A stretch of DNA of 64,000 nt from CAVTWY01 sp963738615 (GCA_963738615.1 CAVTXI010000012.1:496001-560000), one strand, 5' to 3'. Positions 29,768-39,100 are shown, counted from the first letter of the stretch. Notes: generated by a model not told the origin, from the letters alone. Program-made: numbers and translations.

Positions 29768-31075
29768 TCAGGCGTTCATCAATTCGTCGAAGGCTACCGC
29801 CTTTTCACTCACTTGGGCCTTGCCGAGCACGAACTCGGTGACGTTGTTCTCGATCACCACGGCCTCGACATCGGCCATGCGTTGACGATCGCCCAGGTAC
29901 CAGCGCATCACCTCCGAAGGCTTCTCGTAGCTCTGGCTCAGCTCTTCGATGTGCGCCTGCAGTTGTTGCGGCTTGGCCTGCAGGTCATTTCCACGCACCA
30001 GTTCCGAGACGATCAGACCAAGGCGCACGCGGCGTTCGGCCTGAGCCTTGAAGATCTCGGGCGGGATCGGCGCGGTGTCGGCGTCTTTCACGCCGCGTTG
30101 CTTCAGGTCGGCACGCGCGTTCTCGACCATGCGCTCGACCTCGCCGTCGATCAGCGCCGTAGGCAGATCCAGTTCGGCCGCGTTACTCAACGCGTCCATC
30201 ACGGCGGCCTTGTTGCGCGCCTGGACGCGGAACTTCACTTCGCGATCGAGGTTCTTGCGCACGTCGTCGCGCAGGCCCGCGACAGTCGGGTCCTTCAGGC
30301 CGAGCGACTTGGCAAAAGCATCGTCGACGTCGGGCAGGTGCGGCGCCTCGATCTTCTTCATCGTGACGAGGAAGTCCGCTTCCTTGCCGGCCACCTCCTT
30401 GCCGTGGTAGTCGTCGGGGAACTTGACCGGGAAGGTCTTGTTGTCTGCCACCTTCATGCCGCGAACGCCCTGATCGAACTGCGCGAGCATCTGGCCTTCG
30501 CCGATCACGAACGCGAAACCCGCGGCCTTGCCGCCCTCGAACGGCTCGCCGTCGATCTTGCCTTCGAAGTCGATCGTCACGCGATCAGCTTCGACCGCAC
30601 CATCGGCGGCTGCCCGCTGGGCAAACGTGCGTCGCTGCTTGCGCAGGATTTCAACGGTCTTGTCGATCGCCGCGTCGTCGATGCTGGCCGAGATGCGCTC
30701 GACGGTCGCCGCGGACAAGTCGCCGATCTTCACTTCGGGATAGACCTCGAAGGTTGCATCGAAACTCAGCGTTCCCGTCGGCGCGCCGTCACGCGCGGCA
30801 ATGCTCGGCATGCCGGCCACGCGCAGCTTGGCTTCGTTGGCGGCCTTCGCGAACGCCTCGCCGATGCGGTCGTTCAGAACCTCGACATGCACGCCGGAAC
30901 CGTAGCGTTGAGCCACGTAGCTCATCGGAACTTTGCCCGGGCGAAAGCCATCGGCCTTCACCTGTCGCGACAATCGACGAAGGCGCGTATCGACTTCCTT
31001 GTCGATGTCCTGCGCGGGCAACTCGAGCGTGATTCGACGCTGGAGTTTTTCGAGCGTTTCAACATTCACCGTCAT
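29768..31075 (-). CDS. tig: Trigger factor (ribosome-associated chaperone)
   Basis: Trigger factor binds near the ribosome exit tunnel and is a peptidyl-prolyl isomerase. The ATG at 31075 gives 435 residues: ribosome-binding domain starting MTVNVETLEKLQRRITLELP, with the signature region FRPGKVPMSYVAQRYG; FKBP-like domain (TIDFEGKIDGEPFEGGKA, FPDDYHGKEVAGKEADF); and the C-terminal chaperone domain. The frame is open further upstream through tRNA-Leu, but such an extension is not coding. tig-clpP-clpX-lon is a common cluster. Confidence 0.97.
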   Translation of the reverse strand: MTVNVETLEKLQRRITLELPAQDIDKEVDTRLRRLSRQVKADGFRPGKVPMSYVAQRYGSGVHVEVLNDRIGEAFAKAANEAKLRVAGMPSIAARDGAPTGTLSFDATFEVYPEVKIGDLSAATVERISASIDDAAIDKTVEILRKQRRTFAQRAAADGAVEADRVTIDFEGKIDGEPFEGGKAAGFAFVIGEGQMLAQFDQGVRGMKVADNKTFPVKFPDDYHGKEVAGKEADFLVTMKKIEAPHLPDVDDAFAKSLGLKDPTVAGLRDDVRKNLDREVKFRVQARNKAAVMDALSNAAELDLPTALIDGEVERMVENARADLKQRGVKDADTAPIPPEIFKAQAERRVRLGLIVSELVRGNDLQAKPQQLQAHIEELSQSYEKPSEVMRWYLGDRQRMADVEAVVIENNVTEFVLGKAQVSEKAVAFDELMNA

Positions 31076-31127
31076 GATTCTTGCTATCCGTCCGTGTTGC
31101 GATCGTTCGCGTGCGATCGATGAGGTC

Positions 31128-31213
31128 TGGTGCGCGGGGGGGACTCGAACCCCCACACCATCGCTGGCGTCAGGACCTAAACCTGGTGCGTCTACCAATT
31201 TCGCCACCCGCGC
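31128..31213 (-). tRNA. tRNA-Leu(UAG)
   Basis: The minus strand folds as a class II tRNA: acceptor GCGCGGG/CCCGCGC, GGTAGACGC D-loop, anticodon loop TTTAGGT (anticodon TAG, Leu), a variable arm of about 14 bases, T-loop GGTTCGAGTCC and encoded CCA. It lies 52 bases before tig and has a good promoter upstream. Confidence 0.96.
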
Positions 31214-31250
31214 CTGCACCGAGCGACGCTGCGTCTCGGGGGCGCGAGAT

Positions 31251-31279
31251 TCTATAGGGGGCGGCATGCAGTGGGACAA
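31251..31279 (-). promoter_or_regulatory. Promoter of tRNA-Leu(UAG), possibly also tig
   Basis: On the minus strand, TTGTCC (31274-31279) and TATAGA (31251-31256) have exactly 17 bases between them. The tRNA begins 37 bases after the -10. As no terminator is seen after the tRNA, read-through into tig is possible. Confidence 0.6.
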
Positions 31280-31311
31280 TTCGCAACTGCGATGAGCGAG
31301 CAGGTTGTCTT

Positions 31312-32181
31312 ATGAGCGTCGACCACTACGAGAACTTTCCCGTTGCATCGTGGCTGTGTCCGGCACGTCTGAGGCCGACGGTTCGTGCGATCTATCACTA
31401 TGCGCGCTGTGCGGACGACATCGCCGATGAAGGCGACGCGCCTGCCGAACGGCGCCTCGAGGCTTTGTCGCGGTACCGCATCGCTCTGGAAGCAACGCTT
31501 CGCGGCGACGAAGGGCCGCCGGTGGCCCCCGCTTGGTCGTCCGTGTTCGCCGATCTCCGGCGTGCGGTGGTCGAACACGATCTGCCGGCGCAGCCGCTGC
31601 ACGACGTGTTGTCGGCTTTCGAGCAAGACGTGCGCAACCCGGCCTACACCGACCGGGTGCAAGTTCTGGACTACTGCTCGCGCTCGGCTGATCCGATCGG
31701 CCAACTGGTGTTGCACCTCTACGGGATCGACGACGCGCTTTCGCTGCGTCGCTCCAGCGCCGTCTGCAGCGCGTTGCAACTGATCAATTTCTGGCAAGAC
31801 CTCAGCGTCGACCTGCCACGCGGGCGCTGCTACGTGCCCGCGGCAGACCTTGCGCGGCACGGGCTGGGCCAGGCCGACCTGCTCGCAGGCGACTCACTGC
31901 GAACGAAGGCACTGGTCGCTGATCTGGTCGGATGGGCGCGGTCGTTGATGCTCGAAGGCGCGCCGCTGGCTCTGCGCGTGCCGGGCCGCGCAGGCTGGGA
32001 ACTGCGTCTTGTGGTGCAAGGTGGCCTTCGCATCCTCGACAAGATCGCTGCGCTCGACCACAAGGTGATGCGTCAGCGCCCGAAGCTGCGAGCGGCCGAC
32101 GCGTGGCAGATGGCGTGGGCGGCGGTGCGCATGCGCCGAAACGACAACCCGGGCGCGCAGGCTCGCGACTTCGCCCGATGA
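31312..32181 (+). CDS. hpnC: Hydroxysqualene synthase HpnC
   Basis: HpnC converts presqualene diphosphate to hydroxysqualene in the three-enzyme HpnCDE route from farnesyl diphosphate to squalene. The 289 residues belong to the squalene/phytoene synthase fold: the first Asp-rich motif in YHYARCADDIADEG (about residues 29-42) and the second in LINFWQDLSVDLPRGRCYVP. The stop overlaps the hpnD start by ATGA. The hpnC-hpnD-hpnE order and tight overlaps support the assignment. Squalene-hopene cyclase is not in the window. Confidence 0.92.
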   Translation: MSVDHYENFPVASWLCPARLRPTVRAIYHYARCADDIADEGDAPAERRLEALSRYRIALEATLRGDEGPPVAPAWSSVFADLRRAVVEHDLPAQPLHDVLSAFEQDVRNPAYTDRVQVLDYCSRSADPIGQLVLHLYGIDDALSLRRSSAVCSALQLINFWQDLSVDLPRGRCYVPAADLARHGLGQADLLAGDSLRTKALVADLVGWARSLMLEGAPLALRVPGRAGWELRLVVQGGLRILDKIAALDHKVMRQRPKLRAADAWQMAWAAVRMRRNDNPGAQARDFAR

Positions 32182-33026
32182 CGCCGATCGAATACGTACA
32201 AGACAAGGCTGCGCGCAGCGGCTCGTCTTTCTACTACGCCTTCCGGTTTCTACCGCCACCCCGTCGCGAGGCGATCACCGCCTTCTACGCCTTTTGCCGT
32301 GAAGTCGACGACGTTGTCGACGAGACCGCCGACCCTGGCGTCGCCGCGACGAAGCTCGCGTGGTGGCGCCAGGAGGTTGCCCGCGCCTTCGATGGCTCGC
32401 CATCGCACCCGGCCATGAAGGCGTTGATGCCGCGCGCGAAAGACCATGGCATCACGGCGGCTCACCTCGAGGCGGTGATCGACGGCTGTCAGATGGATCT
32501 CGAACAGACACGCTACCTCGACTTCGCGGGCCTGTCGCGGTATTGCCACCTGGTGGCCGGCGTCGTCGGCGAAGTCGCGTCGAACATCTTCGGCCGCAAC
32601 CACGACGCCACGCTCGCATACGCACACAAGCTCGGGCTGGCGATGCAGTTGACGAACATCGTGCGCGACGTCGGCGACGACGCGCGCCGTGGCCGCATCT
32701 ACCTGCCGATGGACGAACTGAAGCGCTTCGATGTCAAAGCCAACGAGCTGCTGCTGCGGCAAGCGCCATGGGGCTACAGCGACCGCTTCACAGCACTGAT
32801 GGCGTTTCAGGCCGAACGCGCACATCGCCTGTACGACGAAGCCTTGGCCCTGTTGCCGAATGAAGACCGGCGCGCGCAGCGCCCGGGCCTGATGATGGCA
32901 ACGATCTACCGCACGCTGCTGCGCGAGATCGAGGCGGGCGGCTTCCAGGTGCTGCACCAGCGGGTGTCGCTGACGCCGCTGCGCAAGGTCTGGCTCGCGA
33001 TGCGCACGAATTGGCAGGCGCGTTGA
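32178..33026 (+). CDS. hpnD: Presqualene diphosphate synthase HpnD
   Basis: HpnD joins two farnesyl diphosphates into presqualene diphosphate. From the ATG at 32178 the protein has 282 residues with FCREVDDVVDETADP (first Asp-rich motif), the CHLVAGVVGEVASNIFG segment and NIVRDVGDDARRGRIYLPMDEL (second Asp-rich motif). It is coupled to hpnC by ATGA and to hpnE by an overlapping TTGA. Confidence 0.94.
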   Translation: MTPIEYVQDKAARSGSSFYYAFRFLPPPRREAITAFYAFCREVDDVVDETADPGVAATKLAWWRQEVARAFDGSPSHPAMKALMPRAKDHGITAAHLEAVIDGCQMDLEQTRYLDFAGLSRYCHLVAGVVGEVASNIFGRNHDATLAYAHKLGLAMQLTNIVRDVGDDARRGRIYLPMDELKRFDVKANELLLRQAPWGYSDRFTALMAFQAERAHRLYDEALALLPNEDRRAQRPGLMMATIYRTLLREIEAGGFQVLHQRVSLTPLRKVWLAMRTNWQAR

Positions 33027-34405
33027 GCCCTGCCAAGCCCCTCGACGTCGCGATCGTCGGCGCCGGCTGGGCGGGTCTGGCAGCCGCCATCGACTGCGCC
33101 GATCGCGGCGACCGCGTCAGCGTCTACGAGATGGCACCGCAGGCAGGAGGACGCGCGCGCAGCACGACGCACCGCGGTGCCACGTTCGACAACGGCCAAC
33201 ACATCATGATCGGCGCGTATCTCGAGACGTTCGACCTGATGCGCCGCGTGGGTGTCGACCTGAACCGTGCCCTGCTGCGCACGCCGTTGGCGCTGGTCGA
33301 TCCCGCGGGTCGCGGCTTGCGCCTGCCGCACGGGCGTACGGTGCCGGCCTTCGTGCGCGGCGTGCTCGGCGCTCGGCACTGGCCGTGGGCGGCGAGGATT
33401 GCGCTGCTGCGCACCGCAGCGCGCTGGCAACGCCAAGGGTTCGTTGCGCCGCCCGCGGCCACCGTCGCGTCGCTGTTGAAGGGCGTGCCCGCAGCGATCG
33501 TCCGCGACTTCTTCGACCCGCTTTGCATTGCTGCGTTGAACACGCCCGCCGAACACGCGAGCGCGTCGGTGTTTCTGCGTGTGCTGAAGGACGCGCTCTT
33601 TTCGGGCCCGGGTTCGTCGGACCTGGTGTTGCCGAGATGGCCGTTGTCGCGACTCTTCCCCGAACCCGCGGCAGACACGCTCACCAAGCAAGGCGCTTTC
33701 ATCCATTGGCGATCGCGGGTGCGCGCATTGCGGCGCGAGGCCGACGCGTGGCACGTCGACGCCGACGGCGTGCCAAGCAAAACCTTCGACGCGGTGATCC
33801 TCGCTTGCAGTGCGACCGAGGCCGCACGACTCGCGCAGACCACAAACCCAGCATGGGCTAGGTGCGCGGCTGCGGTGCAGTACCAATCGATCGTCACGGT
33901 GTACGCCGCACGAGGCAACCCGTCGTCAGCCGACATCGCCCCGCCCGCGCGCGCGCGCACCCTGCTGAGTCACCCCATGATCGCGCTGGCGAGCGACGAG
34001 CGTCACCCCGCGCAGTTCGTCTTCGACTATGCGCACCTGGGTGGTCCGTCCGGTCGGCTTGGCTTCGTTGTCAGCGGTGCGAATTCCTGGCTCGAGCGCG
34101 GGCTCGACGCGGTGGTCGCGGCAACGCTCGATCAAGCCCGCACACTGCGATCACACGGCCAACCATGGGCATCGTCGTTGATGGTCGAACACGCGGTGGC
34201 CGAGCGGCGGGCCACCTTCGCCTGCACACCGACGCTCGATCGTCCTGCCGCCTCGGTCGCCGCGGGGCTGTTCGCTGCTGGCGACTACGTTGAGGGCCCG
34301 TATCCGGCCACCCTCGAAGGCGCTGTACGCGCTGGGCGGCGTGCGGCGGCGCTGATGCCGCGGCAGGTTGCGAACGAGGTTGTTACGCATGCTGGTCATG
34401 CGTGA
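33023..34405 (+). CDS. hpnE: Hydroxysqualene dehydroxylase HpnE
   Basis: HpnE is the FAD-dependent amine-oxidase-fold enzyme that removes the hydroxyl of hydroxysqualene to give squalene. The N-terminus has the dinucleotide motif VAIVGAGWAGLAAA and FAD-contact YEMAPQAGGRA. The DNGQHIMIGAYLETFDLMRRVG block is typical of HpnE, and GLFAAGDYVEGPYPATLEGAVRAGR near the C-terminus closes the FAD site. I chose the TTG at 33023, which overlaps the hpnD stop as TTGA. A TTG at 33011 would add four residues. The end overlaps the region upstream of the IclR gene. Confidence 0.92.
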   Translation: MSPAKPLDVAIVGAGWAGLAAAIDCADRGDRVSVYEMAPQAGGRARSTTHRGATFDNGQHIMIGAYLETFDLMRRVGVDLNRALLRTPLALVDPAGRGLRLPHGRTVPAFVRGVLGARHWPWAARIALLRTAARWQRQGFVAPPAATVASLLKGVPAAIVRDFFDPLCIAALNTPAEHASASVFLRVLKDALFSGPGSSDLVLPRWPLSRLFPEPAADTLTKQGAFIHWRSRVRALRREADAWHVDADGVPSKTFDAVILACSATEAARLAQTTNPAWARCAAAVQYQSIVTVYAARGNPSSADIAPPARARTLLSHPMIALASDERHPAQFVFDYAHLGGPSGRLGFVVSGANSWLERGLDAVVAATLDQARTLRSHGQPWASSLMVEHAVAERRATFACTPTLDRPAASVAAGLFAAGDYVEGPYPATLEGAVRAGRRAAALMPRQVANEVVTHAGHA

Positions 34406-34451
34406 TGTCGGGATACAAAATCTCGAATCACGATGCTGCAAACTACGTGGC

Positions 34452-35255
34452 ATGACCGAACGGCTGACCGAGGCACTTCTCACACCAAAGCCCAAACGCG
34501 AGTCGCCGAAAACGACGATTCAAGTGATGGAGCGCGCGTTCGCGATCCTTGACGTGCTGGCTGCGCAGCCCGACCCGGTCGCCCTTAAGGAAATCAGCGA
34601 ACGCACGAAACTGCACCCATCGACGGCGCACCGCATCCTCAATGACATGGTGACCGGGCGGCTCGTCGAACGCCCCCAGACCGGCACCTACCGCCTGGGC
34701 ATGCGCCTGCTCGAGCTGGGCAATCTGGTCAAAGCACGGCTCGACGTACGCGAGGCCGCCCTGGGGCCGATGCGCGAACTGCACCGCCTGACGCACCAGC
34801 CCGTCAATCTATCGGTGCGCCAGGGAGACGAGATCGTCTACATCGAGCGCACGTTCAACGAGCGCTCTGGCATGCAGGTGGTGCGCTCGATCGGTGGCCG
34901 CGCGCCGCTGCACCTGACGTTGGTTGGCAAGCTCTTTCTTGCCCACGATGACGCGCCGCGTGTACGCAGCTACGCCTCGCGGACCGGCCTTGCAGGCCAC
35001 ACGCGCAACAGCATCACCGATCTGGGTCGACTCGAGCGCGAACTCGAGGTGGTGCGTCGTAACGCCGTGGCGCGCGACGACGAGGAGCTCGAGGTCGGCG
35101 TACGTTGCATTGCCGCGGGCATCTACGACGACGCCGGGCGCCTCGTCGCAGGACTGTCGGTGTCTGCCCCGGCCGACCGCTTGGAGGAGAGCTGGGTCGA
35201 GGGCGTCAAAGTCACTGCTGCCCGCATCTCGTCAGCCCTTGGGCATCGGATCTGA
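34452..35255 (+). CDS. IclR-family transcriptional regulator
   Basis: This 267-residue protein has an N-terminal winged helix-turn-helix (VMERAFAILDVLAAQPDPVALKEISERTKLHPSTAHRILNDMV) and a C-terminal GAF-like effector domain (VNLSVRQGDEIVYIERTFN, HLTLVGKLFLAHD, CIAAGIYDDAGRLVAGLSVSAP). I start at the ATG at 34452, which gives a short lysine-rich arm before the HTH. The effector and target genes are unknown. It follows hpnE by 46 bases on the same strand and could be co-transcribed, but a link to squalene synthesis is not established. Confidence 0.9.
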   Translation: MTERLTEALLTPKPKRESPKTTIQVMERAFAILDVLAAQPDPVALKEISERTKLHPSTAHRILNDMVTGRLVERPQTGTYRLGMRLLELGNLVKARLDVREAALGPMRELHRLTHQPVNLSVRQGDEIVYIERTFNERSGMQVVRSIGGRAPLHLTLVGKLFLAHDDAPRVRSYASRTGLAGHTRNSITDLGRLERELEVVRRNAVARDDEELEVGVRCIAAGIYDDAGRLVAGLSVSAPADRLEESWVEGVKVTAARISSALGHRI

Positions 35256-35296
35256 AGCAGCTGCCGCGCCTGCGGCCGTGGTTGATCACGCCGCGA

Positions 35297-36329
35297 TCAG
35301 GTCGCCGGCCCCGCGATGCGCGTCTGGCCGATCGTGGGAGCAGCTTCGCTCAGCCAACGGCGGATGCGCTCGGCATCGCCCAGGCGCGAATACTTCCCCG
35401 TCGAGTCGAGCAGCACCATGATGAGCTTGCGCCCAGCGAGCTGCGCCTGCATCACGAGGCAGCGCCCGGCTTCGGTGATGTAGCCGGTCTTCTGCAGACC
35501 AATCTGCCACGTCGGGTTGTCGATCAGCCGGTTCGTGTTGCGGAACTGAAGTTGACGTTCTCCGACCGCGACCTCGAGGCTCGGCGATGTCGACAGGCTG
35601 CGCAGCAACTCGTGCTTATGCGCTTCGCCCACCAGCACGGCAAGATCTCGCGCACTCGATTGGTTGCCGCTCGACAGCCCGGTGGGCTCCACAAACCGGG
35701 TGTCGCGCATGCCAAGCGCAGCCGATTTGCGGTTCATCGCCAGCACGAACGCATCGAGCCCGCCTGGGAAGTGGCGGCCCAGCGCGTGAGCCGCGCGGTT
35801 CTCGGACGCCATCAACGACAGGTGCATCAGGTCGATGCGCGACAGCGTCGTGCCGATCATGAGGCGCGAGCGGCTGCCTTTTTCGGTATCGACGTCCTCC
35901 TCGCTGATCGACAACATTTCGTCGAGTGGAAGGCGGGCTTCGGCCACGACCAGCGCCGACATCAGCTTCGTCAATGACGCGATGGGCAGCACGGCCCGCG
36001 CGTTTTTCGAGAAGAGCACCTCGTTCGAGTCTTGATCGATGACAAAGGCCGCGCCAGAGGCGAGGTCCAGCGGGTCATCGGTGCGATGTAGGCCGAACAC
36101 GGCCCCATACGACGGCCGCACGGGCACATACGCAACCCGACTCAGGCGTCGGACCGTCGCCTTGCGACCGGGCGCCGGCCCAGAACTTCGCAGTTCGCGG
36201 TGCGGCAGCCTTGACCGCCGACACGGACTTGCGCGCGCTGGCCGCATCAGCTTCGGCAGGACCGACCAGCATGCCGAGCAACGCCAGCAGCAACGGCAAC
36301 CAACCTGAACGTAACAAACGCAACACCAC
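35297..36329 (-). CDS. pbpG: D-alanyl-D-alanine endopeptidase (PBP7/8 type), one frameshift
   Basis: This is a periplasmic penicillin-binding protein that cuts peptidoglycan cross-links. The N-terminus, from a GTG at 36329 after a GGGGAG ribosome site, encodes a signal peptide (SGWLPLLLALLGMLVGPAEADA). The frame shifts near 36175, then the catalytic domain follows: ASGAAFVIDQDSNEVLFSKN, SxxK in PIASLTKLMSA, SxN in MASENRAAHALG and KTG in GLQKTGYITEAG. All catalytic motifs are intact. A single indel separates signal and enzyme, and the combined 344 residues suit the family. A sequencing error is likely. Confidence 0.88.
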
Positions 36330-36357
36330 CGAACGCTCCCCAACGATTCGAGCGCGC

Positions 36358-36386
36358 AGTGTAAGAGCCGATAAAAATCAGCGCAA
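36358..36386 (-). promoter_or_regulatory. Promoter of the pbpG-type gene
   Basis: On the minus strand TTGCGC (36381-36386) and TACACT (36358-36363) are separated by exactly 17 bases, with the start codon 29 bases further down. The spacer is unusually A/T-rich for this sequence. Confidence 0.6.
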
Positions 36387-36485
36387 GATCATGAACTTAG
36401 CCTTAACACCTCGATCCGACAAGAAGTGGCGATTGTGTGAATTTCGGCCGTGACGGGGTTCACCGAACGGACGAGAAACAAGTGT

Positions 36486-38030
36486 TCACCCTTGCGCCGC
36501 GACCCGCTCGACATTGGCGTGGAGCTTGTTCAGCGCCGACAGGTACGCCTTCGCCGACGCCACGACGATGTCGGGGTCCGCGCCAACGCCGTTGACGATG
36601 CGCCCGCCCTGCTGCAACCGCACCGTGACCTCGCCTTGCGACTCGGTGCTGCCGCTGGTGATCGCATTGACCGAATACAGCATCAGCTCGGCGCCGCTCT
36701 TCACCTTCGACTCGATCGCCTTCAGGCTCGCGTCGACCGGTCCGTTGCCGTCGCTCTCGGCCGCGTGCTCACTGCTGCCCGATGCGAAGACGACGCGCGC
36801 GTGCGGCCGTTCGCCCGTGGCCGACTGCTGCGACAGTGAAAGCAGCCGGTAGTGCTCTTTCTCGCTGGTGACGCTTTCGTCGCCGACCAACGCGATGATG
36901 TCCTCGTCGAATATTTCGGCCTTGCGGTCCGCAAGCTCTTTGAACTTTGCGAACGCGGCGTTGACTTCGGTTTCGGACTCGAGCTCGATGCCCAGATCGT
37001 TCAACCGCTGCTTGAAAGCGCTTCGGCCCGAAAGCTTGCCCAAAACGATCTTGTTCGCGCTCCAGCCCACGTCTTCGGCACGCATGATTTCGTAGGTGTC
37101 GCGCGCCTTGAGCACGCCGTCCTGGTGGATGCCGCTGGCGTGCGCGAAGGCATTCGCGCCCACGACCGCCTTGTTCGGTTGCACGAGGAAGCCGGTGGTC
37201 TGGCTCACCATCCGCGAGGCTGGGACGATCTGCGTCGTGTCGATGCCGAGCTCGAGCGCGAAGTAGTCGCGTCGCGTCTTCACCGCCATCACCACCTCTT
37301 CGAGCGAGCAGTTGCCGGCGCGTTCACCCAGGCCGTTGATCGTGCACTCGATCTGGCGCGCGCCGCCGATCATCACGCCGGCCAGGGAGTTCGCCACTGC
37401 CATGCCAAGGTCGTTGTGGCAATGCACCGACCAGACCGCCTTGTCGGCGTTGGGAATCCGCTGGCGCAAGTTGCGAATGAACTCACCGTACAGCTCGGGC
37501 ACGGCATAGCCGACGGTGTCGGGGATGTTGACCGTGGTCGCACCCTCGTGGATCACGGCTTCGAGCACGCGGCACAGGAAGTCGGGGTCGGAGCGGTAGC
37601 CGTCTTCGGGTGAGAACTCAACGTCGTCGCAACGCTGGCGCGCGAAGCGAACGGCCAGCTTGGCCTGCTCGAAGACCTGGTCGGGCGTCATGCGCAGTTT
37701 CTTCTCCATGTGAAGCGCCGACGTCGCGATGAAGGTGTGGATGCGCGCGCGTCTGGCGCCTTTCAACGCGTCGGCGGCGCGTGTGATGTCGCGGTCGTTG
37801 GCGCGTGCCAGCGAGCAGATGATCGACTCCCTCACGTGATCGGCGATGGCCTTCACGGCCTCGAAGTCGCCGTTGCTCGACGCCGCGAACCCGGCTTCGA
37901 TCACGTCCACGCGCAGGCGTTCGAGCTGGCGCGCGATGCGCAGCTTCTCGTCCTTGGTCATGGACGCGCCGGGCGATTGCTCGCCATCGCGCAAGGTGGT
38001 GTCGAAGATGACGAGGCGGTCGGTGCTCAT
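36486..38030 (-). CDS. leuA: 2-isopropylmalate synthase
   Basis: LeuA condenses 2-oxoisovalerate and acetyl-CoA in the first step of leucine synthesis. The 514 residues have the start motif IFDTTLRDGEQSPGASMT, metal-binding HCHNDLG, GLGERAGNCSLEE and a C-terminal regulatory domain (about 380-514) that binds leucine in relatives (VRLQQGGRIVNGVGADPDIVVASAKAYL). It is the last gene of the ilvI-ilvH-ilvC-psd-pssA-leuA cluster but is separated from pssA by a strong terminator-like hairpin and a candidate leader. Confidence 0.97.
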   Translation of the reverse strand: MSTDRLVIFDTTLRDGEQSPGASMTKDEKLRIARQLERLRVDVIEAGFAASSNGDFEAVKAIADHVRESIICSLARANDRDITRAADALKGARRARIHTFIATSALHMEKKLRMTPDQVFEQAKLAVRFARQRCDDVEFSPEDGYRSDPDFLCRVLEAVIHEGATTVNIPDTVGYAVPELYGEFIRNLRQRIPNADKAVWSVHCHNDLGMAVANSLAGVMIGGARQIECTINGLGERAGNCSLEEVVMAVKTRRDYFALELGIDTTQIVPASRMVSQTTGFLVQPNKAVVGANAFAHASGIHQDGVLKARDTYEIMRAEDVGWSANKIVLGKLSGRSAFKQRLNDLGIELESETEVNAAFAKFKELADRKAEIFDEDIIALVGDESVTSEKEHYRLLSLSQQSATGERPHARVVFASGSSEHAAESDGNGPVDASLKAIESKVKSGAELMLYSVNAITSGSTESQGEVTVRLQQGGRIVNGVGADPDIVVASAKAYLSALNKLHANVERVAAQG

Positions 38031-38045
38031 GGTGTTCTCCTGGCT

Positions 38046-38085
38046 GAAAACAAAACGGCCCGCATGCTTTGGAGCGTGCGGGCCG
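38046..38085 (-). terminator. Terminator hairpin between pssA and leuA
   Basis: On the minus strand a nine-base stem CGGCCCGCA / TGCGGGCCG with a 12-base loop is followed by TTTTGTTTTC. It lies 16 bases before the leuA start. It could end the ilv-psd-pssA transcript or act as an attenuator for leuA. Confidence 0.75.
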
Positions 38086-38206
38086 GATCGGTGAGGGGTC
38101 TTGGAAGTCTGTCGTTCTTCGGAAGACGTATGCGATCAGCGCGCCCGTAGGGCGGCTGAGCAGCAGCGAAAGGGACCGGAAGGCGCGAGACATGCCGCGG
38201 AATATA
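38086..38206 (-). promoter_or_regulatory. Candidate leuA promoter and leucine-rich leader
   Basis: On the minus strand a TATATT (38201-38206) lies seven bases before an ATG (38193) that begins MSRAFRSLSLLLSRPTG, with four Leu in five residues. A GCCC-TAC-GGGC hairpin follows, and then the terminator before leuA. This resembles a leucine attenuation leader. Against it, the reading frame has no stop before the terminator as sequenced, so the call is tentative. Confidence 0.35.
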
Positions 38207-38234
38207 GCACCGTGATCTTCGAACCCGTGTCGCA

Positions 38235-39095
38235 TCAACGATGCAAGCCCTGTTCTTCGGGCTCGTCGGTCGAGATCGCCACCAGGCTCGCCCGCTGGCC
38301 TTTGTACTTGCGCCAGCCGTAGACCACATAGCCAGACAAGCCGTAGACCGCGAACAGCGTGAACAACACCAACGGCGGGTGCACGTTGATGACCGCGATG
38401 CCCAGCGCAATGGCGACGATGACCACGAAGGGCACGGTCTTCTTGAAGCTCACGTCCTTGAAGCTGTAGAACGGCACGTTCGTCACCATCGTGAGCCCGG
38501 CGTAGAGCGTGAAACCGAACGCCAGCCACGTCAGCCAGCGCTCGGACGGCGGCGACCAGCCTGCGTCGTCCATCACCCAGATCAGCCCCACGACCAGGGC
38601 TGCCGCGGCCGGGCTCGGCAGGCCTTGGAACCAGCGCTTGTCGACCACGCCGATGTTCGTGTTGAACCGCGCCAGGCGCAGCGCCGCACCGGCGCAGTAA
38701 ACGAAGGCAGCAATCCAGCCCAGCTTGTCCAGGCCCTTCAACGCCCAGACATACACGATCAGCGCCGGCGCCGCGCCGAAGCTCACCATGTCGGACAAGC
38801 TGTCCATCTGCTCGCCGAACGCGCTCTGGGTGTTCGTCATGCGCGCAACGCGGCCGTCCAGGCTGTCGAGCACCGCGGCTGCGAACACGCCGATCGCTGC
38901 ATTCTCGAAGCGCCCGTTCATCGCCATCACGATGGCGTAGAAGCCACCGAACAGTGCGGCCAACGTGAACAGGTTGGGCAGGATGTAGATGCCCTTGCGG
39001 CGCGGCCGCACCAGCACGCCAACGTCAGCCGACGTGCCCTCGTGTACGGGGTGTGTGGGTTGTGCGCCAGATTCGGGAGCGTCGGGCGTGGTCAT
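38235..39095 (-). CDS. pssA: CDP-diacylglycerol-serine O-phosphatidyltransferase
   Basis: PssA makes phosphatidylserine in the inner membrane. The 286-residue protein has the CDP-alcohol phosphotransferase signature DSLDGRVARMTNTQSAFGEQMDSLSD (about residues 78-103) and about seven hydrophobic segments, as in the Bacillus-type integral membrane enzyme rather than the E. coli one. It lies five bases after psd and supplies its substrate. Confidence 0.95.
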   Translation of the reverse strand: MTTPDAPESGAQPTHPVHEGTSADVGVLVRPRRKGIYILPNLFTLAALFGGFYAIVMAMNGRFENAAIGVFAAAVLDSLDGRVARMTNTQSAFGEQMDSLSDMVSFGAAPALIVYVWALKGLDKLGWIAAFVYCAGAALRLARFNTNIGVVDKRWFQGLPSPAAAALVVGLIWVMDDAGWSPPSERWLTWLAFGFTLYAGLTMVTNVPFYSFKDVSFKKTVPFVVIVAIALGIAVINVHPPLVLFTLFAVYGLSGYVVYGWRKYKGQRASLVAISTDEPEEQGLHR

Positions 39096-39100
39096 TCGGA

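Noticed and set aside
31076..31279. A trigger factor N-terminal extension through tRNA-Leu
   Set aside because: The frame is open only because it crosses a tRNA gene; the family start is at 31075.
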